NCBI GenBank assembly: GCA_030408505.1
Contig: JAUHQI010000004.1
Coordinates: forward strand, 186,001 to 250,000
Origin: Candidatus Sacchlamyda saccharinae
GTDB lineage: Bacteria > Chlamydiota > Chlamydiia > Chlamydiales > Rhabdochlamydiaceae
Direction of reading: 5' to 3'
Length of the DNA: 64,000 nucleotides
Shown one piece after another: positions 8,854 through 18,729 of this stretch (position 1 is its first letter; every line of letters begins with the position of its first letter). The position numbers and the translations under genes were made by a program. The notes beneath the pieces are model-generated. The model was given only the letters and a program-made list of their open reading frames with translations, searched no databases and had not been told where the DNA came from.

Positions 8854-9802
8854 TCTCGTGTCCTTCTTTTAAAACATTTAACTCAGGTGATTTTTCTTTA
8901 CAGATAGGCAAAGCATACTTGCAACGGGGGCTAAAGGCACACCCAGGTAGACTTTGCATTAGACTTGGGGGTGATCCATCGATAGGGATAAGAGGCGCAT
9001 CTTTGTCCATATCGAGTCTTGGGATCGATTGCAGTAGACCTTGTGTGTAGGGGTGGGCAGGGTTTGCAAAAATATCATCAACACTGGCTTTTTCCACCAT
9101 TTTCCCAGAGTACATAACGAGTACACGATCGCAGTATCCAGCAACCACGCTCATGTCGTGGGTGATAAGGATAAAGCTGGTTCCGGTTTTTTCTTTGATA
9201 TCGCGCATTAAGTCAAGAATCTGCGCTTGGATGGTTACGTCTAGGGCAGTTGTCGGCTCGTCAGCAATGATGAGTTTTGGTTTTGCAGAAAGAGCTAAGG
9301 CAATCATTACTCTTTGTCTCATGCCGCCGCTGAGGGTATGGGGGTATTCGTTTACACGTGTGATCGCGTGAGGAATTCCCACGAGGTCTAACAAATGGAG
9401 GGCATAGTCCTTTGCTTCGGAGAATTTAGCTCCTCTATGGTGAAGTAAATAGCTCTCTACAATCTGTTCTCCAATTTTCATTGTGGGATTAAGGGATGTC
9501 ATCGGGTCTTGGAAAATCATCCCAATTTCTTTGCCGCGCACTTTTTGCATCTGCGATTCGGTGTATTCTAAGAGATTGGATCCTTGAAAGAGAACCTCCC
9601 CAGAAATGAGTGCGGAATGGGTGGGCAACAGCTGGACGAGTGCTTTTGCAGCAGCACTTTTACCGCAGCCAGACTCGCCCACAACGCCCAAAATTTCATG
9701 AGGGTTAAGAGAAAAGGTAATTCCTTGGACAGCTTCTAAAAGCTCTTGCTGGACTTTGAAGGAGACGTGGAGGTTTTTCACCTCAAGAAGCGGAGCTGTC
9801 AT
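8768..9802 (-). CDS. oppD: oligopeptide ABC transporter ATP-binding protein OppD
   Basis: First ATPase of the peptide importer, 344 residues. Visible motifs are Walker A GESGCGKSA, Q-loop in GMIFQDPMTSLNP, signature SGGMRQR, Walker B LIIADEPTTALD and ITHDM, then the OppD/F C-terminal domain with the cysteine cluster (CAFSPRCKYALPIC). The third residue after the Walker A lysine is Ala instead of the common Thr (GKSA); this also occurs in other OppD proteins. Start overlaps the stop of oppC by 4 bp (ATGA type) and the 3' end overlaps oppF by 86 bp, implying translational coupling in the operon. Confidence 0.95.
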   Translation of the reverse strand: MTAPLLEVKNLHVSFKVQQELLEAVQGITFSLNPHEILGVVGESGCGKSAAAKALVQLLPTHSALISGEVLFQGSNLLEYTESQMQKVRGKEIGMIFQDPMTSLNPTMKIGEQIVESYLLHHRGAKFSEAKDYALHLLDLVGIPHAITRVNEYPHTLSGGMRQRVMIALALSAKPKLIIADEPTTALDVTIQAQILDLMRDIKEKTGTSFILITHDMSVVAGYCDRVLVMYSGKMVEKASVDDIFANPAHPYTQGLLQSIPRLDMDKDAPLIPIDGSPPSLMQSLPGCAFSPRCKYALPICKEKSPELNVLKEGHEIACWNKPLDQNQGPKEILLEREEDRSID

Positions 9803-10659
9803 ATGCGCATCCTCGGATCAAAAGCATCGCGTAGGCCATCGCCAAGGAGGTTGAAGCTGAGCATAGTTAAACTAATGAATCCCGCTGGGAAAAAGAGGCG
9901 CCAAGGGTAGTAGCGAAGGGCGGGGAGCCCATCATTTGCCATTGTTCCCCAGCTGGCGATGGGTGCTTGCACGCCAAGACCCAAAAAGCTTAAGAAAGCT
10001 TCAGCAAATATGGCAGTGGGGATCGTGAGAGTGACGGTTACAATAATGGGGCCGATGGCATTCGGGACGAGGTGTCTTGTGAGGATACGGTAGCGGGAGG
10101 CGCCCATCACTTGGGCTGCTTTGACAAAATCGAGTTGGTTGAGCTGTAAAATTTGACCACGGACAATGCGGGCCATGGAGATCCACCCCGTGATCGTTAG
10201 CGCTATGATGATCGTTGTGATGCCAGGTCCAATAACGACCATCAAGAGGATTACGACAAGTAGGTAGGGGATTGAATAGAGGATGTCAGCAACGCGCATC
10301 ATGAGTTCTTCAATTTTTCCACCCATAGATGCAGCAAGAGCCCCATAAAACACTCCAATGATGAGATCGATCATAGAAGCAGTGATCCCTACTAGAAGAG
10401 AAATGCGGGCTCCCCACCAAACGCGAGTGAAAAGATCGCGCCCAAGTTCATCAGTCCCAAACCAAAACTGCGCGGAGGGAGGATGGTTTTTTAGGTGCAG
10501 ATGCGTCTCGTAGTAGGTGTAAGGGGTGAGAAAAGGGCCAATAATGGCAAAGAGCATCAAGAATGAAAGGACAAAAAGACCGACAAAGGCAAGGCGATTG
10601 CTTTTTAGCCTTTCCCAGCTTTCTTGCCAGTAATTGTATTGGGTTACGTGCTCGCTCAT
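9799..10659 (-). CDS. oppC: oligopeptide ABC transporter permease OppC
   Basis: 286-residue inner-membrane permease with an N-terminal OppC-type segment (first helix around residues 25-47), a periplasmic loop with FWFGTDELGRDLFTRV, which is a hallmark of OppC/DppC, and five further helices. The EAA loop that docks on the ATPases is visible near VKAAQVMGASRYRILTRHLVPN. It pairs with OppB to form the channel. Overlaps oppB and oppD by 4 bp each. Confidence 0.95.
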   Translation of the reverse strand: MSEHVTQYNYWQESWERLKSNRLAFVGLFVLSFLMLFAIIGPFLTPYTYYETHLHLKNHPPSAQFWFGTDELGRDLFTRVWWGARISLLVGITASMIDLIIGVFYGALAASMGGKIEELMMRVADILYSIPYLLVVILLMVVIGPGITTIIIALTITGWISMARIVRGQILQLNQLDFVKAAQVMGASRYRILTRHLVPNAIGPIIVTVTLTIPTAIFAEAFLSFLGLGVQAPIASWGTMANDGLPALRYYPWRLFFPAGFISLTMLSFNLLGDGLRDAFDPRMRI

Positions 10660-11591
10660 AGCTTAATTTTTTTCTCCGTGAGTTGGATGCGGGGGTCGAT
10701 GAAACAGTAGAGGATGTCGACTAAAAAAACGGAGAACATCAGGATAGCACTATAAAAAACGGTTGTGCCCATAATGACTGTATAATCCCTATTTGTGATG
10801 CTCATCACAAACCATTGCCCAAGACCTGGAATGCCAAAAATTTTCTCCACCGCAAAACTTCCGGTAAGGATGGCGGTCGTCAGAGGGCCTAAATAGGTGA
10901 CTATGGGGAGAAGTGCATTGCGCAGTGCGTGTTTGATGACAATTTGCACTGAATTTAAGCCTTTCGAGCGGGCTGTTTGGATATAATCTTGCTGCATGAT
11001 CTCAACCATGTTTGAACGGGTGAGTCTTGCTATAAAGGCCATGGGAAGTGCTGCTAAAGCAATAGCCGGCAAGATTGAGTGGGAAAAACTGCCCCATCTA
11101 GCAACGGGAAGTAGATCGAGTTTCATTGCAAAGAGGTACTGCAAAAAGGTCGCTAAGATAAAACTAGGAACCGAAATGCCAAGCACAGCGACAACCATCG
11201 TCAAATGGTCTTGCCATTTGAGATGCTTTAAGGCTGCGATACATCCCAGCCCTATGCCGAAGAATATAGAGAGAAGAAGCGCTTCTAGCCCAAGAGTGAG
11301 TGATACGGGAAAGCCTTCCCGAATGATTTCCGTCACTGTTCTGCCCTGGTATTTGAATGAGGGGCCAAGATCCCAAGTCACAAGGCCTTTCATGTAACGA
11401 AAATATTGGACATACCATGGCTGATCGAGTCCATAGTGCTGATACATGGCTTTGAGGATCTCTTCAGGGACCGCTTTTTCTTGTGTGAAGGGATCTCCAG
11501 GGATGATGTGCATCAGGGCAAACGTCAAACTGGCCACAACGAAAAGGGACACAATAAGGATAAGGATTTTTTTTGCTAAAAACTGAATCAT
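10656..11591 (-). CDS. oppB: oligopeptide ABC transporter permease OppB
   Basis: 311-residue inner-membrane permease of the OppB/DppB type: an N-terminal helix with a typical FALMHIIPGDPF motif after it, six predicted helices, and the cytoplasmic EAA loop near YIQTARSKGLNSVQIVIKHALRN. It forms the translocation pore with OppC. The 4-bp overlaps with oppA and oppC show tight operon packing. Confidence 0.95.
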   Translation of the reverse strand: MIQFLAKKILILIVSLFVVASLTFALMHIIPGDPFTQEKAVPEEILKAMYQHYGLDQPWYVQYFRYMKGLVTWDLGPSFKYQGRTVTEIIREGFPVSLTLGLEALLLSIFFGIGLGCIAALKHLKWQDHLTMVVAVLGISVPSFILATFLQYLFAMKLDLLPVARWGSFSHSILPAIALAALPMAFIARLTRSNMVEIMQQDYIQTARSKGLNSVQIVIKHALRNALLPIVTYLGPLTTAILTGSFAVEKIFGIPGLGQWFVMSITNRDYTVIMGTTVFYSAILMFSVFLVDILYCFIDPRIQLTEKKIKL

Positions 11592-13177
11592 TGTTGCTCG
11601 AGGAAGGCAAATTTAAAATCTACTTCACTAAATTCGGTAAGTTCTACTCCTCGAAGATATCCTTTTTTTACGTATGTTCCTTGGTAATAATAAATCGGTG
11701 CAACGGGCATCTCGGATATGAAAATCGCTTCGGCCTTGCGCATCAAGGCTTCCCGTTCATTTAGATCAGGGCATCTCTCTGCAGCTTCAATGAGCCGAGT
11801 GAATTCAGGATGTCCCCATCCCGAAAAATTGTTTGAGCTTTCAGGGTATTTATAAAGGTCGAAAAAGCTTGTTGGGTCGCTATAGCCAGCGACCCCACCC
11901 ATCCGGGCAATTTGAAACTGCTTATGCTTTAGCTCATTGAGAAATACCTTCCAATCGACATTAGCAAGTTTAACCCGAAACCCAAAGGCTTGGAACCATT
12001 GCTCTTGGATAGCTTGAGCAATTTTGTGGTGTCCCTCAGAGCTATTATATATCAAAGTAATTTTAGGCATCGTCTCAAGAGTCCACCCCATTTCTTCTAG
12101 ACCCAAACCTAAAAGTCTTTGCGCCTCTTGCACATTATTGTCTTCAAAGTGAGATTGTAGATCCCAGATTGTAGGAGGAATGAAACTTGTAGCTGGGGCT
12201 TGGTAGGCTAGGGTAATATTGTCGATGATCGCTTTTCGATTGATCGCATACGAAAAGGCCTTTCGGATATTGAGGTTATTGAAGGGAGGCACATTGGTAT
12301 TAAAAATATAGTAGTATACGCCCGAAAGGGGATATGTGATGAGTTGCCTTGCCTTTGAAAGCGGCTCTAGAGCATCTGTAGGTAACATAGATAGGGGATA
12401 ACCCGCCCAGTCGAGCTCTCCCGATTCAAACATATTGAGCTCTGTATTTGGGTCTTCAATGATGCAAAAATCGATTTCATCCAATGTCACCACATCCTGA
12501 TCCCAGTAAAGTTCGTTTTTCACGAGCTCAATGCAGTTGTGATGCTTCCATTTTTTCAGTTTGTAAGGGCCATTGCCTACAAAATAAGGGCCACTATTAT
12601 CAGCCCAGTTGGGATGGAGCGCGGTAATGTGAGAGGGTACAGCTAAAAAAGAATGGGATGCTGCAAGATCTAGGAAATAGGGGATTGGATATTCGAGTTC
12701 AACACGCAGCGTTTTGGCATCGAGCGCTTTTACGCCAACCTCCTCTAACGCGATTTGATCATTTTTTGCCGCTTTTCCGTTTTTCAAAACGTAGAGATCA
12801 CAGGCAAAACCAGAGGGAAAGCTGGGGGATAGAATTGTTTTCCAAGTTTTTTCAAAGTCGTATGCAGTAACGGGTTTTCCATCCCACCACTTTGCGGGGC
12901 GCAAGTGGAAGGTATAGACGGTATTGTCCTCAGAAATTTCTACGTGGTAAGCAAGCGCTGGATGGACACTGCGGTCTCTTCCCCGTTTCATCAGCCCTTC
13001 AAAGCACATGCTAATGACACCCATAGAGGAGGTGTCGGTGGATTTTCTAGCATCTAAAGTGGGGGGTTCGGTATGGATGTTAAGGCGGAGAGCCTGACGA
13101 TCTTCATCGATAGGACGCACTTTCTTCTGGCATCCAGCACAAAGGATCGCCAAAGCCAGGATAAAAAGAAAACGCAT
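11588..13177 (-). CDS. oppA: oligopeptide-binding lipoprotein OppA (solute-binding family 5)
   Basis: 529 residues from the ATG at 13177, which has GGAGG 8 bp upstream; an upstream extension to 13228 is open but lacks a ribosome site. The product has a signal peptide ending ILCAGC, a near-lipobox with Cys at the lipidation position, so it is probably membrane anchored. The mature protein matches peptide-binding proteins of SBP family 5: TEPPTLDARKSTD near the N-terminus, YTFHLRPAKWWDGKPVTAYDF, and the C-terminal lobe with FNTNVPPFNNLNIRKAFSYAINRKAI. It captures peptides for OppBCDF. It is the first gene of the operon; promoter elements were not resolved. Confidence 0.94.
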   Translation of the reverse strand: MRFLFILALAILCAGCQKKVRPIDEDRQALRLNIHTEPPTLDARKSTDTSSMGVISMCFEGLMKRGRDRSVHPALAYHVEISEDNTVYTFHLRPAKWWDGKPVTAYDFEKTWKTILSPSFPSGFACDLYVLKNGKAAKNDQIALEEVGVKALDAKTLRVELEYPIPYFLDLAASHSFLAVPSHITALHPNWADNSGPYFVGNGPYKLKKWKHHNCIELVKNELYWDQDVVTLDEIDFCIIEDPNTELNMFESGELDWAGYPLSMLPTDALEPLSKARQLITYPLSGVYYYIFNTNVPPFNNLNIRKAFSYAINRKAIIDNITLAYQAPATSFIPPTIWDLQSHFEDNNVQEAQRLLGLGLEEMGWTLETMPKITLIYNSSEGHHKIAQAIQEQWFQAFGFRVKLANVDWKVFLNELKHKQFQIARMGGVAGYSDPTSFFDLYKYPESSNNFSGWGHPEFTRLIEAAERCPDLNEREALMRKAEAIFISEMPVAPIYYYQGTYVKKGYLRGVELTEFSEVDFKFAFLEQQ

Positions 13178-13196
13178 AGAAAAAACCTCCAAGTGG

Positions 13197-13946
13197 CTAG
13201 GATAGACGATCTTCGCTTTTTTCTGCATCTTCGAGCTTTATGAAATGATCCCTGTGCTCATAGCACCGTATTCCATCGACCTCTAGTATTTTTAGATTAG
13301 GAAAAATTTGAGCTAAGCGTGGCCATACATCTTGAGAATGTGGGGCATTGATTTTAAGCGTTTCTACATTTGGTAATCGTAGCGGATGGGGATGAGCAAT
13401 ATGAAAAATTCCCGGTACGTTGGTAACGACCGTATCGATTTGAGAATCGGTCTGACAGACAAGGCTGGGATCATAATCAAGGGTGGCTACCTCACTAACA
13501 AAATCATTAGGCTCGCCAATGAAAGTGTGGACGGAGTAACGAGACCCAGTGAGATCGATCTCTGTAGCCTCTGTGCAAAATCCAAGAGCATAAGAAAAAA
13601 TTTCAGGGACAGAGTAATCTCGCCAAAGATTGCGCAGCTCAGGCCCTGGGATGTGATCCTGCTGCTCCTTCTCCTGGTCAAAAGCGCCATTTTGATAAAT
13701 CAAAAGATAATAGAGGGGAAGGTGTAACTGCAAGATTGTATCGCTGGTGATAGCTTCTTGGGCCCTCAAATGCAGCTGAATAGCCGGAAGGGTGAGCTTT
13801 TCAAACGCTTGGCAAACAGTGCGGTCTCTAAAAATTTCCGGGCTTGGAACGAGGTGACTCAAGCAGTGAGCCCATGCATCTTGCGGAAGTAGATCACAAG
13901 CTCCTGGAGCTGCCGCTCCGGCTGCTGAAGCTGCTGCACTAGCCAT
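13197..13946 (-). CDS. F-box-like protein with Ala-rich leader and LRR-like tail
   Basis: 249 residues. Residues 1-16 are an Ala-rich leader (MASAAASAAGAAAPG). Residues about 18-60 fit the eukaryotic F-box: LLPQDAWAHCLSHLVPSPEI then RTVCQAFEKL, with the L-P start, hydrophobic helix positions and the V-C-x-x-F/W ending that contact Skp1. The C-terminal part holds leucine-rich-repeat-like units (LRLPNVETLKIN, FPNLKILEVDGI). F-box and LRR proteins are known, expanded families in environmental Chlamydiae and are thought to be secreted effectors that recruit host ubiquitin ligases. The start ATG follows AAAGGAGGG. It sits 19 bp upstream of oppA on the same strand. Confidence 0.7.
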   Translation of the reverse strand: MASAAASAAGAAAPGACDLLPQDAWAHCLSHLVPSPEIFRDRTVCQAFEKLTLPAIQLHLRAQEAITSDTILQLHLPLYYLLIYQNGAFDQEKEQQDHIPGPELRNLWRDYSVPEIFSYALGFCTEATEIDLTGSRYSVHTFIGEPNDFVSEVATLDYDPSLVCQTDSQIDTVVTNVPGIFHIAHPHPLRLPNVETLKINAPHSQDVWPRLAQIFPNLKILEVDGIRCYEHRDHFIKLEDAEKSEDRLS

Positions 13947-13976
13947 AATACCCTCCTTTTGCTAAGCTATTTTCCT

Positions 13977-15362
13977 ATGCGACCGAATTTGCAGCAAGGG
14001 AATAAAATTCACTTTACAAGCCTGGGGTGCGCCCGCAACCTCGTCGACACTGAGATTATGCTCGGGCTTGTCATCAAAGCAGGCTATGAGGTAACCGGAG
14101 CTCCCGAAGAGGCCGATTTTCTTGTAGTCAATACCTGCGGCTTTCTCGAATCGGCCAGACAAGAGGCGCTCGACACCATCGAAGACCTCTTTGAAGAGAA
14201 GAAAGAAGAAGCCAAGCTCATCGTCGCGGGATGCATGGTCCAAAAGCATAGCGATGTCCTCAAAAACGCCTTTCCCAATATCCACTACATGCTGGGCCCT
14301 GGCGATCTAGAAAAAATTTTAGAAGCCCTTTCCTCTTCAAGCGAAGGCCAAGAGATCACCTCCGCCCGCAGCTACCTCCAGTGGGGGGAAGTGCCACGCA
14401 CCCTCGCCACACCCAAACACTACGCCTATCTCAAAATTGCGGAAGGTTGTGCCAAGCGGTGCAGCTTTTGCATCATTCCCACCATCAAAGGCCCTCTCAA
14501 AAGTAAACCCCAAGAACAAGTCCTCAAAGAATTCAAAAGCCTTCTGTCCCAAGGGGTGCAGGAAGTGATCCTCATTGCCCAAGACCTAGGCGATTACGGC
14601 CGTGAGCGCAAAGAAAAAGGGGCACTAGAAGCCCTCCTTCGCGAAATGCTCAAAATCGAGGGAAACTACTGGCTTCGCCTCCTCTATCTCTACCCCGACG
14701 AGGTGACCGAAGAGCTCATCGATGTGATCAATAGCGATCCCAGACTCTTGCCCTACCTCGATATGCCGATCCAACATATCAACTCTGACATCCTCAAAGC
14801 CATGCGCCGCAAGACTAATAAAGAACACATCATAAAGACCTACAACCTTCTGCGCGAGCGTATCCCTGATAGCATCATTCGGACAAGCCTGATGGTCGGC
14901 TTCCCTGGTGAGACCGACGAGCAGTTCCAAGAACTCGTCTCTTTCATCCAAGACCATCCTCTCGACAATATCGGAGTCTTTACCTTCTCACTCGAAGAGG
15001 GGGCTCACGCCTCCAAGCTACCCAACCACATCCCCGATGAGATCAAGCAAGAGCGCTATGACCTCCTGATGCAAACACAGATGGAAATCGTTGCCAATCG
15101 AAACACCCGCTATATCGGGCAAATCCTTCAAGTGATGATCGAAGGTGTCCACCCCGACTCAGACCTGCTCCTCCAAGGCCGCTTCTACGGCCAATGTCCC
15201 GATATCGATGGCTGCGTGATCATCAACGATCACTCCCAAGTAGAAGCCCTCGGCCAGATTTATGAAGTAGAGATCACAGACGTGATGGACTACGACCTCC
15301 TCGGCACAGCCCTAAGACCTGTTGCCCCAATAGCAAAGCGCTCCTCTCTTGCAATCATTTAA
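13977..15362 (+). CDS. rimO: ribosomal protein S12 methylthiotransferase RimO
   Basis: Radical-SAM enzyme that methylthiolates an aspartate of ribosomal protein S12. 461 residues from the ATG at 13977 (an in-frame TTG at 13959 would add six; neither has a strong ribosome site). The N-terminal UPF0004 domain has its three cluster cysteines in LGCARN, NTCGF and AGCMV; the radical-SAM cluster is CAKRCSFC; the C-terminal TRAM domain follows residue about 390. TSLGCARNLVDTE identifies RimO rather than MiaB. Codon use is strongly C-ending compared with the F-box gene and fbaB nearby. It diverges from the F-box gene with about 30 bp between the starts. Confidence 0.95.
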   Translation: MRPNLQQGNKIHFTSLGCARNLVDTEIMLGLVIKAGYEVTGAPEEADFLVVNTCGFLESARQEALDTIEDLFEEKKEEAKLIVAGCMVQKHSDVLKNAFPNIHYMLGPGDLEKILEALSSSSEGQEITSARSYLQWGEVPRTLATPKHYAYLKIAEGCAKRCSFCIIPTIKGPLKSKPQEQVLKEFKSLLSQGVQEVILIAQDLGDYGRERKEKGALEALLREMLKIEGNYWLRLLYLYPDEVTEELIDVINSDPRLLPYLDMPIQHINSDILKAMRRKTNKEHIIKTYNLLRERIPDSIIRTSLMVGFPGETDEQFQELVSFIQDHPLDNIGVFTFSLEEGAHASKLPNHIPDEIKQERYDLLMQTQMEIVANRNTRYIGQILQVMIEGVHPDSDLLLQGRFYGQCPDIDGCVIINDHSQVEALGQIYEVEITDVMDYDLLGTALRPVAPIAKRSSLAII

Positions 15363-15367
15363 GCCCG

Positions 15368-16907
15368 CTATCTCCAAAGATCCCAAGCATCAGTACTTTG
15401 TCCAACGGGATTTAATATATGATTGAGGAGGTCCGATTTCTTATGTTTATGCATCTCTTCAACTGCATGAAAAGCTGCACAGTTTTCAGCAACAGTGAAT
15501 AAGAATTCTTCTGCACTTTTAAGTGTTTCCCCGCTCGCTGACCAAGCCCGAATGGGACAAGCGGGCATCTTTTCTCCTTCTTCTTCAAGAGAGGCCTTGG
15601 AAAAAAATTGGTACATTCCCTGCTGGCTAACCCTGTTAGCTGATAAGCTCGGAACAGGCTTGTCCATATAGAGAACGAGCATTTGGGTTAAGATCCCAAG
15701 CTTGTTCAATATTTTTGGATCGGCTTCATGTTCTTGGGCATGGGCTTTTGCTTTCCTTGCTAGGTAGGTGATCAGCTGGCAAAGGATGGCATACTTCTCA
15801 ATCCATTCAATGGGTTGTGAATGAATATACTCTTGTTTTGGGGCCCATTGTTCTACTAATCCACCTGCTTGAAAAACTGTTGGATGAAGAGAAATGAGAT
15901 GAACCAACACTTGTTGGATATTTCCCAGTTCAGGAAAGGCGCTGTAAGCGGGTTGTAATTGGTCGATGGCAGCCTTAGCTTCTTCAGCTGTGTCCACAGC
16001 TTTTTTCGAACTGACCTTTAGCTGCTCTGCATGTGTTCTGCCAGATAGGCAGGCTTCTAACTCTCCTGCAGAGCAAAATTTGATATCAGGGATATTGATT
16101 GGTAAAGGGGATGCCAGTGAAGAACATGTGTCAGCGCGGACGTTCCTAGCGGGAGCTTGTAATCCTGAAAGGGTATTGGTGTAGGCAAAAAGGGTGTGGA
16201 TACTCTCAATGCAACGAATGGTGGCATAGAGCTGGGGTTGCTCTGCTTGTAGGGTTTCTAGCGCTCTTCCATTAAGGAGTTTGACCACATAGGCATCAAA
16301 ATCTTGGTGACTTCTAAAGGTGTCGCAACTGGGGTTTTCCTCACCAAATTTAAGCTGAGGTAACCCAATTTTGATAGATGGGTCAAGTGCCATTTTGCGA
16401 AACAAATTGAAGGTGTCTGTCATCGGCCCTAGTGGAGAGACGTGTATCCCTAAAATGTCCGTAACTACCTTGGAGACTTGGAAGGAGAGGGGATCTACAT
16501 TTGAATATTGTGTGGTGGAAAGACCCCCCTTTGATCTCGCCCCCTTTGCTTTTGTGAACATTCATCTTTCCTAGATCAATCACGCTGAAAATATGACTAT
16601 CTGTCCAAAAGTGATCACTGTCATCGGAGCAGGAAATTTCTCCTGTTTGATCGTCTCCTCGAATCACGACCCGGTAGGGTTTACTATCTTTTTCGCTGGT
16701 GATCCGCATAAATACATGTAGAGGTGCGCTACCTGTCCCGAATGGTAATTTCTCTCCAGTGTATCCTCCACTTAAAAGGAGCTCACACTGAACATCCAAT
16801 TTTCCACTGACTCTACCTAATCCTGAAGTTTGAGAGAATACTTTGTCGATCGCGCTTAAATCTACTGGTGTACTCGAACTTGCTGCTGATGCCGCTGCTG
16901 CTGCCAT
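15368..16907 (-). pseudogene. Ala-leader hypothetical protein, interrupted by an apparent +1 frameshift
   Basis: Two overlapping minus-strand frames read as one gene. The 5' part starts at the ATG at 16907, with AAAGGAG 7 bp upstream, and opens MAAAAASAASSS, an Ala-rich leader like that of the F-box protein. It runs in one frame to about 16530; the natural continuation is in the next frame (SNVDPLSFQVSKVVTDILG onward) to the stop at 15368. The switch fits one extra base in the C6 run at 16524-16529 or the C5 run at 16540-16544 on the plus strand. Joined, about 512 residues, mostly helical and soluble, no recognised domain. It may be a true mutation, a sequencing indel or a slippage switch. 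A start within the second frame at 16561 is also possible but has no ribosome site. Confidence 0.6.
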
Positions 16908-17029
16908 GGAGTGTCTCCTTTTTTTGACGAGACAACTTACCAATTTTAAATATTTGGTGCGAGTGAAAAACACGTCTTGCTATTTGCAAAGATCTTTTTT
17001 ACAATCGCGAAAAAAAGTGAGGTTAACAG

Positions 17030-18085
17030 ATGGCAAACTATAGCGATATTCAGCAAACACTGGGCGATAAGGCTGAGTACTTTTTAGGTCACACGGCTAA
17101 GGTTAGTAAAGACCGCTTGCATGCGCCGGGGCCCGATTGGGTCGATCGGATTTTTGCTCAGAGTGATCGCAATATACGCGTGCTGCGCAGTCTGCAGGCT
17201 ATCTTGGGCCATGGTCGCCTGGGAAATACGGGGTATCTTTCGATTTTGCCCGTTGACCAGGGGATTGAGCATACTGCTGGAGCTTCTTTTGCCAAGAACC
17301 CCGACTATTTCGATCCTGAGAATATTATTAAGCTCGCGATTGAGGGTGGGTGTAATGCGGTGGCCACTACTTTAGGAGTTTTGGGGATGTGCGCGCGCAA
17401 ATATGCGCATAAGATTCCGTTCTTGCTCAAATTCAACCACAATGAGCTTTTGCGTTATCCAAACATCCACGATCAGATCATGTTTGGCTCGATGAAACAG
17501 GCCTATGAGATGGGTTGTGTGGCAGTTGGTGCGACGATCTATTTTGGATCGGCAGAGAGCCGCAAGCAGATTGTGGAGGTGAGCAGAGCTTTTGAGATGG
17601 CTCATGAGCTTGGAATGGCGACTGTTTTATGGTGCTATTTACGAAATAGCGACTTTAAAACGGCGAAAATGGACTATCACGTTGCTGCAGATTTGACGGG
17701 GCAGGGGAATCACTTGGGCGCTACGATTCAGGCCGATATTGTGAAGCAAAAACTTCCGGAAAATAATGGAGGCTTTAAGGATCTAAACTTCGGGAAAGAG
17801 TCCGAAGCGATGTATACGGAACTTTGCTCCGATCACCCGATCGATTTGACCCGTTACCAGGTGGTCAATGACTACATGGGGCGCATAGGGTTGATCAACT
17901 CTGGAGGGCCCTCTGGCGAGAATGATCTTCAGCAAGCGATTGAGACGGCAGTCATCAACAAAAGAGCGGGAGGCATGGGGCTGATATCAGGGCGCAAGGC
18001 GTTCCAGAAACCTTTGAAGGAAGGGGTAGAACTCCTTAATGCGATCCAAGATGTCTACTTATGTAATGATGTGACTTTGGCGTAA
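17030..18085 (+). CDS. fbaB: class I fructose-bisphosphate aldolase (FbaB/DhnA type)
   Basis: 351 residues of the archaeal-type class I aldolase, which splits fructose-1,6-bisphosphate through a Schiff-base lysine. Visible family features: [13 protein letters not shown] (substrate pocket), [10 protein letters not shown], the barrel strand [29 protein letters not shown] containing the likely Schiff-base lysine, and [13 protein letters not shown] for phosphate binding. Chlamydiae use this enzyme in place of the class II form. The start ATG has GAGG about 9 bp upstream. The last 31 bp overlap the convergent AsmA-like gene. Confidence 0.93.
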   Translation: MANYSDIQQTLGDKAEYFLGHTAKVSKDRLHAPGPDWVDRIFAQSDRNIRVLRSLQAILGHGRLGNTGYLSILPVDQGIEHTAGASFAKNPDYFDPENIIKLAIEGGCNAVATTLGVLGMCARKYAHKIPFLLKFNHNELLRYPNIHDQIMFGSMKQAYEMGCVAVGATIYFGSAESRKQIVEVSRAFEMAHELGMATVLWCYLRNSDFKTAKMDYHVAADLTGQGNHLGATIQADIVKQKLPENNGGFKDLNFGKESEAMYTELCSDHPIDLTRYQVVNDYMGRIGLINSGGPSGENDLQQAIETAVINKRAGGMGLISGRKAFQKPLKEGVELLNAIQDVYLCNDVTLA

Positions 18086-18729
18086 TTTTTCAGGAAGAAG
18101 CCGATGAGGGCTTTTTCCAGTGCTTTGCCACTTAGCTGGGTGGAGATGGGGATCTCCAACTCGAATTCATCGGGTAGGTTTTTCGCTTCTTTGAATATCT
18201 TTCCAAGGGTTTCAGGTCTTAAACCTAGCACGATCTCCATATGATTGCGAGTGAGATCGATTTCTCCTTTTGTGGTCACGTGCATTTTCTCATTGATATC
18301 GATCTGGATCTTATCGAAGGCAATGACTCCATTTTGGACCGTAGCTTGGATGGGAGAAAAGGCTAGATCGAGCTTCTTCTTTCGCATCTTTTTGATGAAG
18401 CGAAAATTTCCCTTTGTTTTCATGCTAGCCCCTGTGACCTGGACGTTTAGGGGGCTTTCTTTATAGCGCAAGCATTGGATGAGTCCTTCTTGGAGGACTA
18501 TTTGGTCTGCCTCGAGGGTGTAGCCATTGGCGAGGTTGGTCCACTGGACATTTTGGCACTTTTGGGTAGATAACCAGCTAAGTGATAGGGATTGGATTTT
18601 CACTTCTCCACCTAGTTGTTTAGAGAGGCGCTCTTCTGCCTGTTTTTTCGTCCAGGGGATGGATGCGAAATAGGGGAGGAAAAAGGTGAAAGCACCCAAA
18701 AATAGGAATGAGAGGAGGATTTTACGCAT
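18055..18729 (-). CDS. membrane-anchored AsmA-like protein
   Basis: 224 residues from the ATG at 18729, which overlaps the stop of the Nudix gene by 8 bp; a start 30 bp upstream is open but less likely. It opens with [14 protein letters not shown], one membrane segment or signal anchor, followed by an all-beta-looking domain reminiscent of AsmA/TamB/DUF748 proteins ([46 protein letters not shown]). Such proteins act at the inner membrane in lipid or envelope transfer. The family assignment is by pattern only. It is the last gene of a three-gene set with the adenylate cyclase and Nudix genes. Confidence 0.6.
   Translation of the reverse strand: MRKILLSFLFLGAFTFFLPYFASIPWTKKQAEERLSKQLGGEVKIQSLSLSWLSTQKCQNVQWTNLANGYTLEADQIVLQEGLIQCLRYKESPLNVQVTGASMKTKGNFRFIKKMRKKKLDLAFSPIQATVQNGVIAFDKIQIDINEKMHVTTKGEIDLTRNHMEIVLGLRPETLGKIFKEAKNLPDEFELEIPISTQLSGKALEKALIGFFLKNYAKVTSLHK

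Noticed and set aside
14084-14957. Minus-strand open frames inside rimO
   Set aside because: The plus strand holds an intact RimO with all cluster cysteines; the antisense frames result from its C/A-rich codon use.
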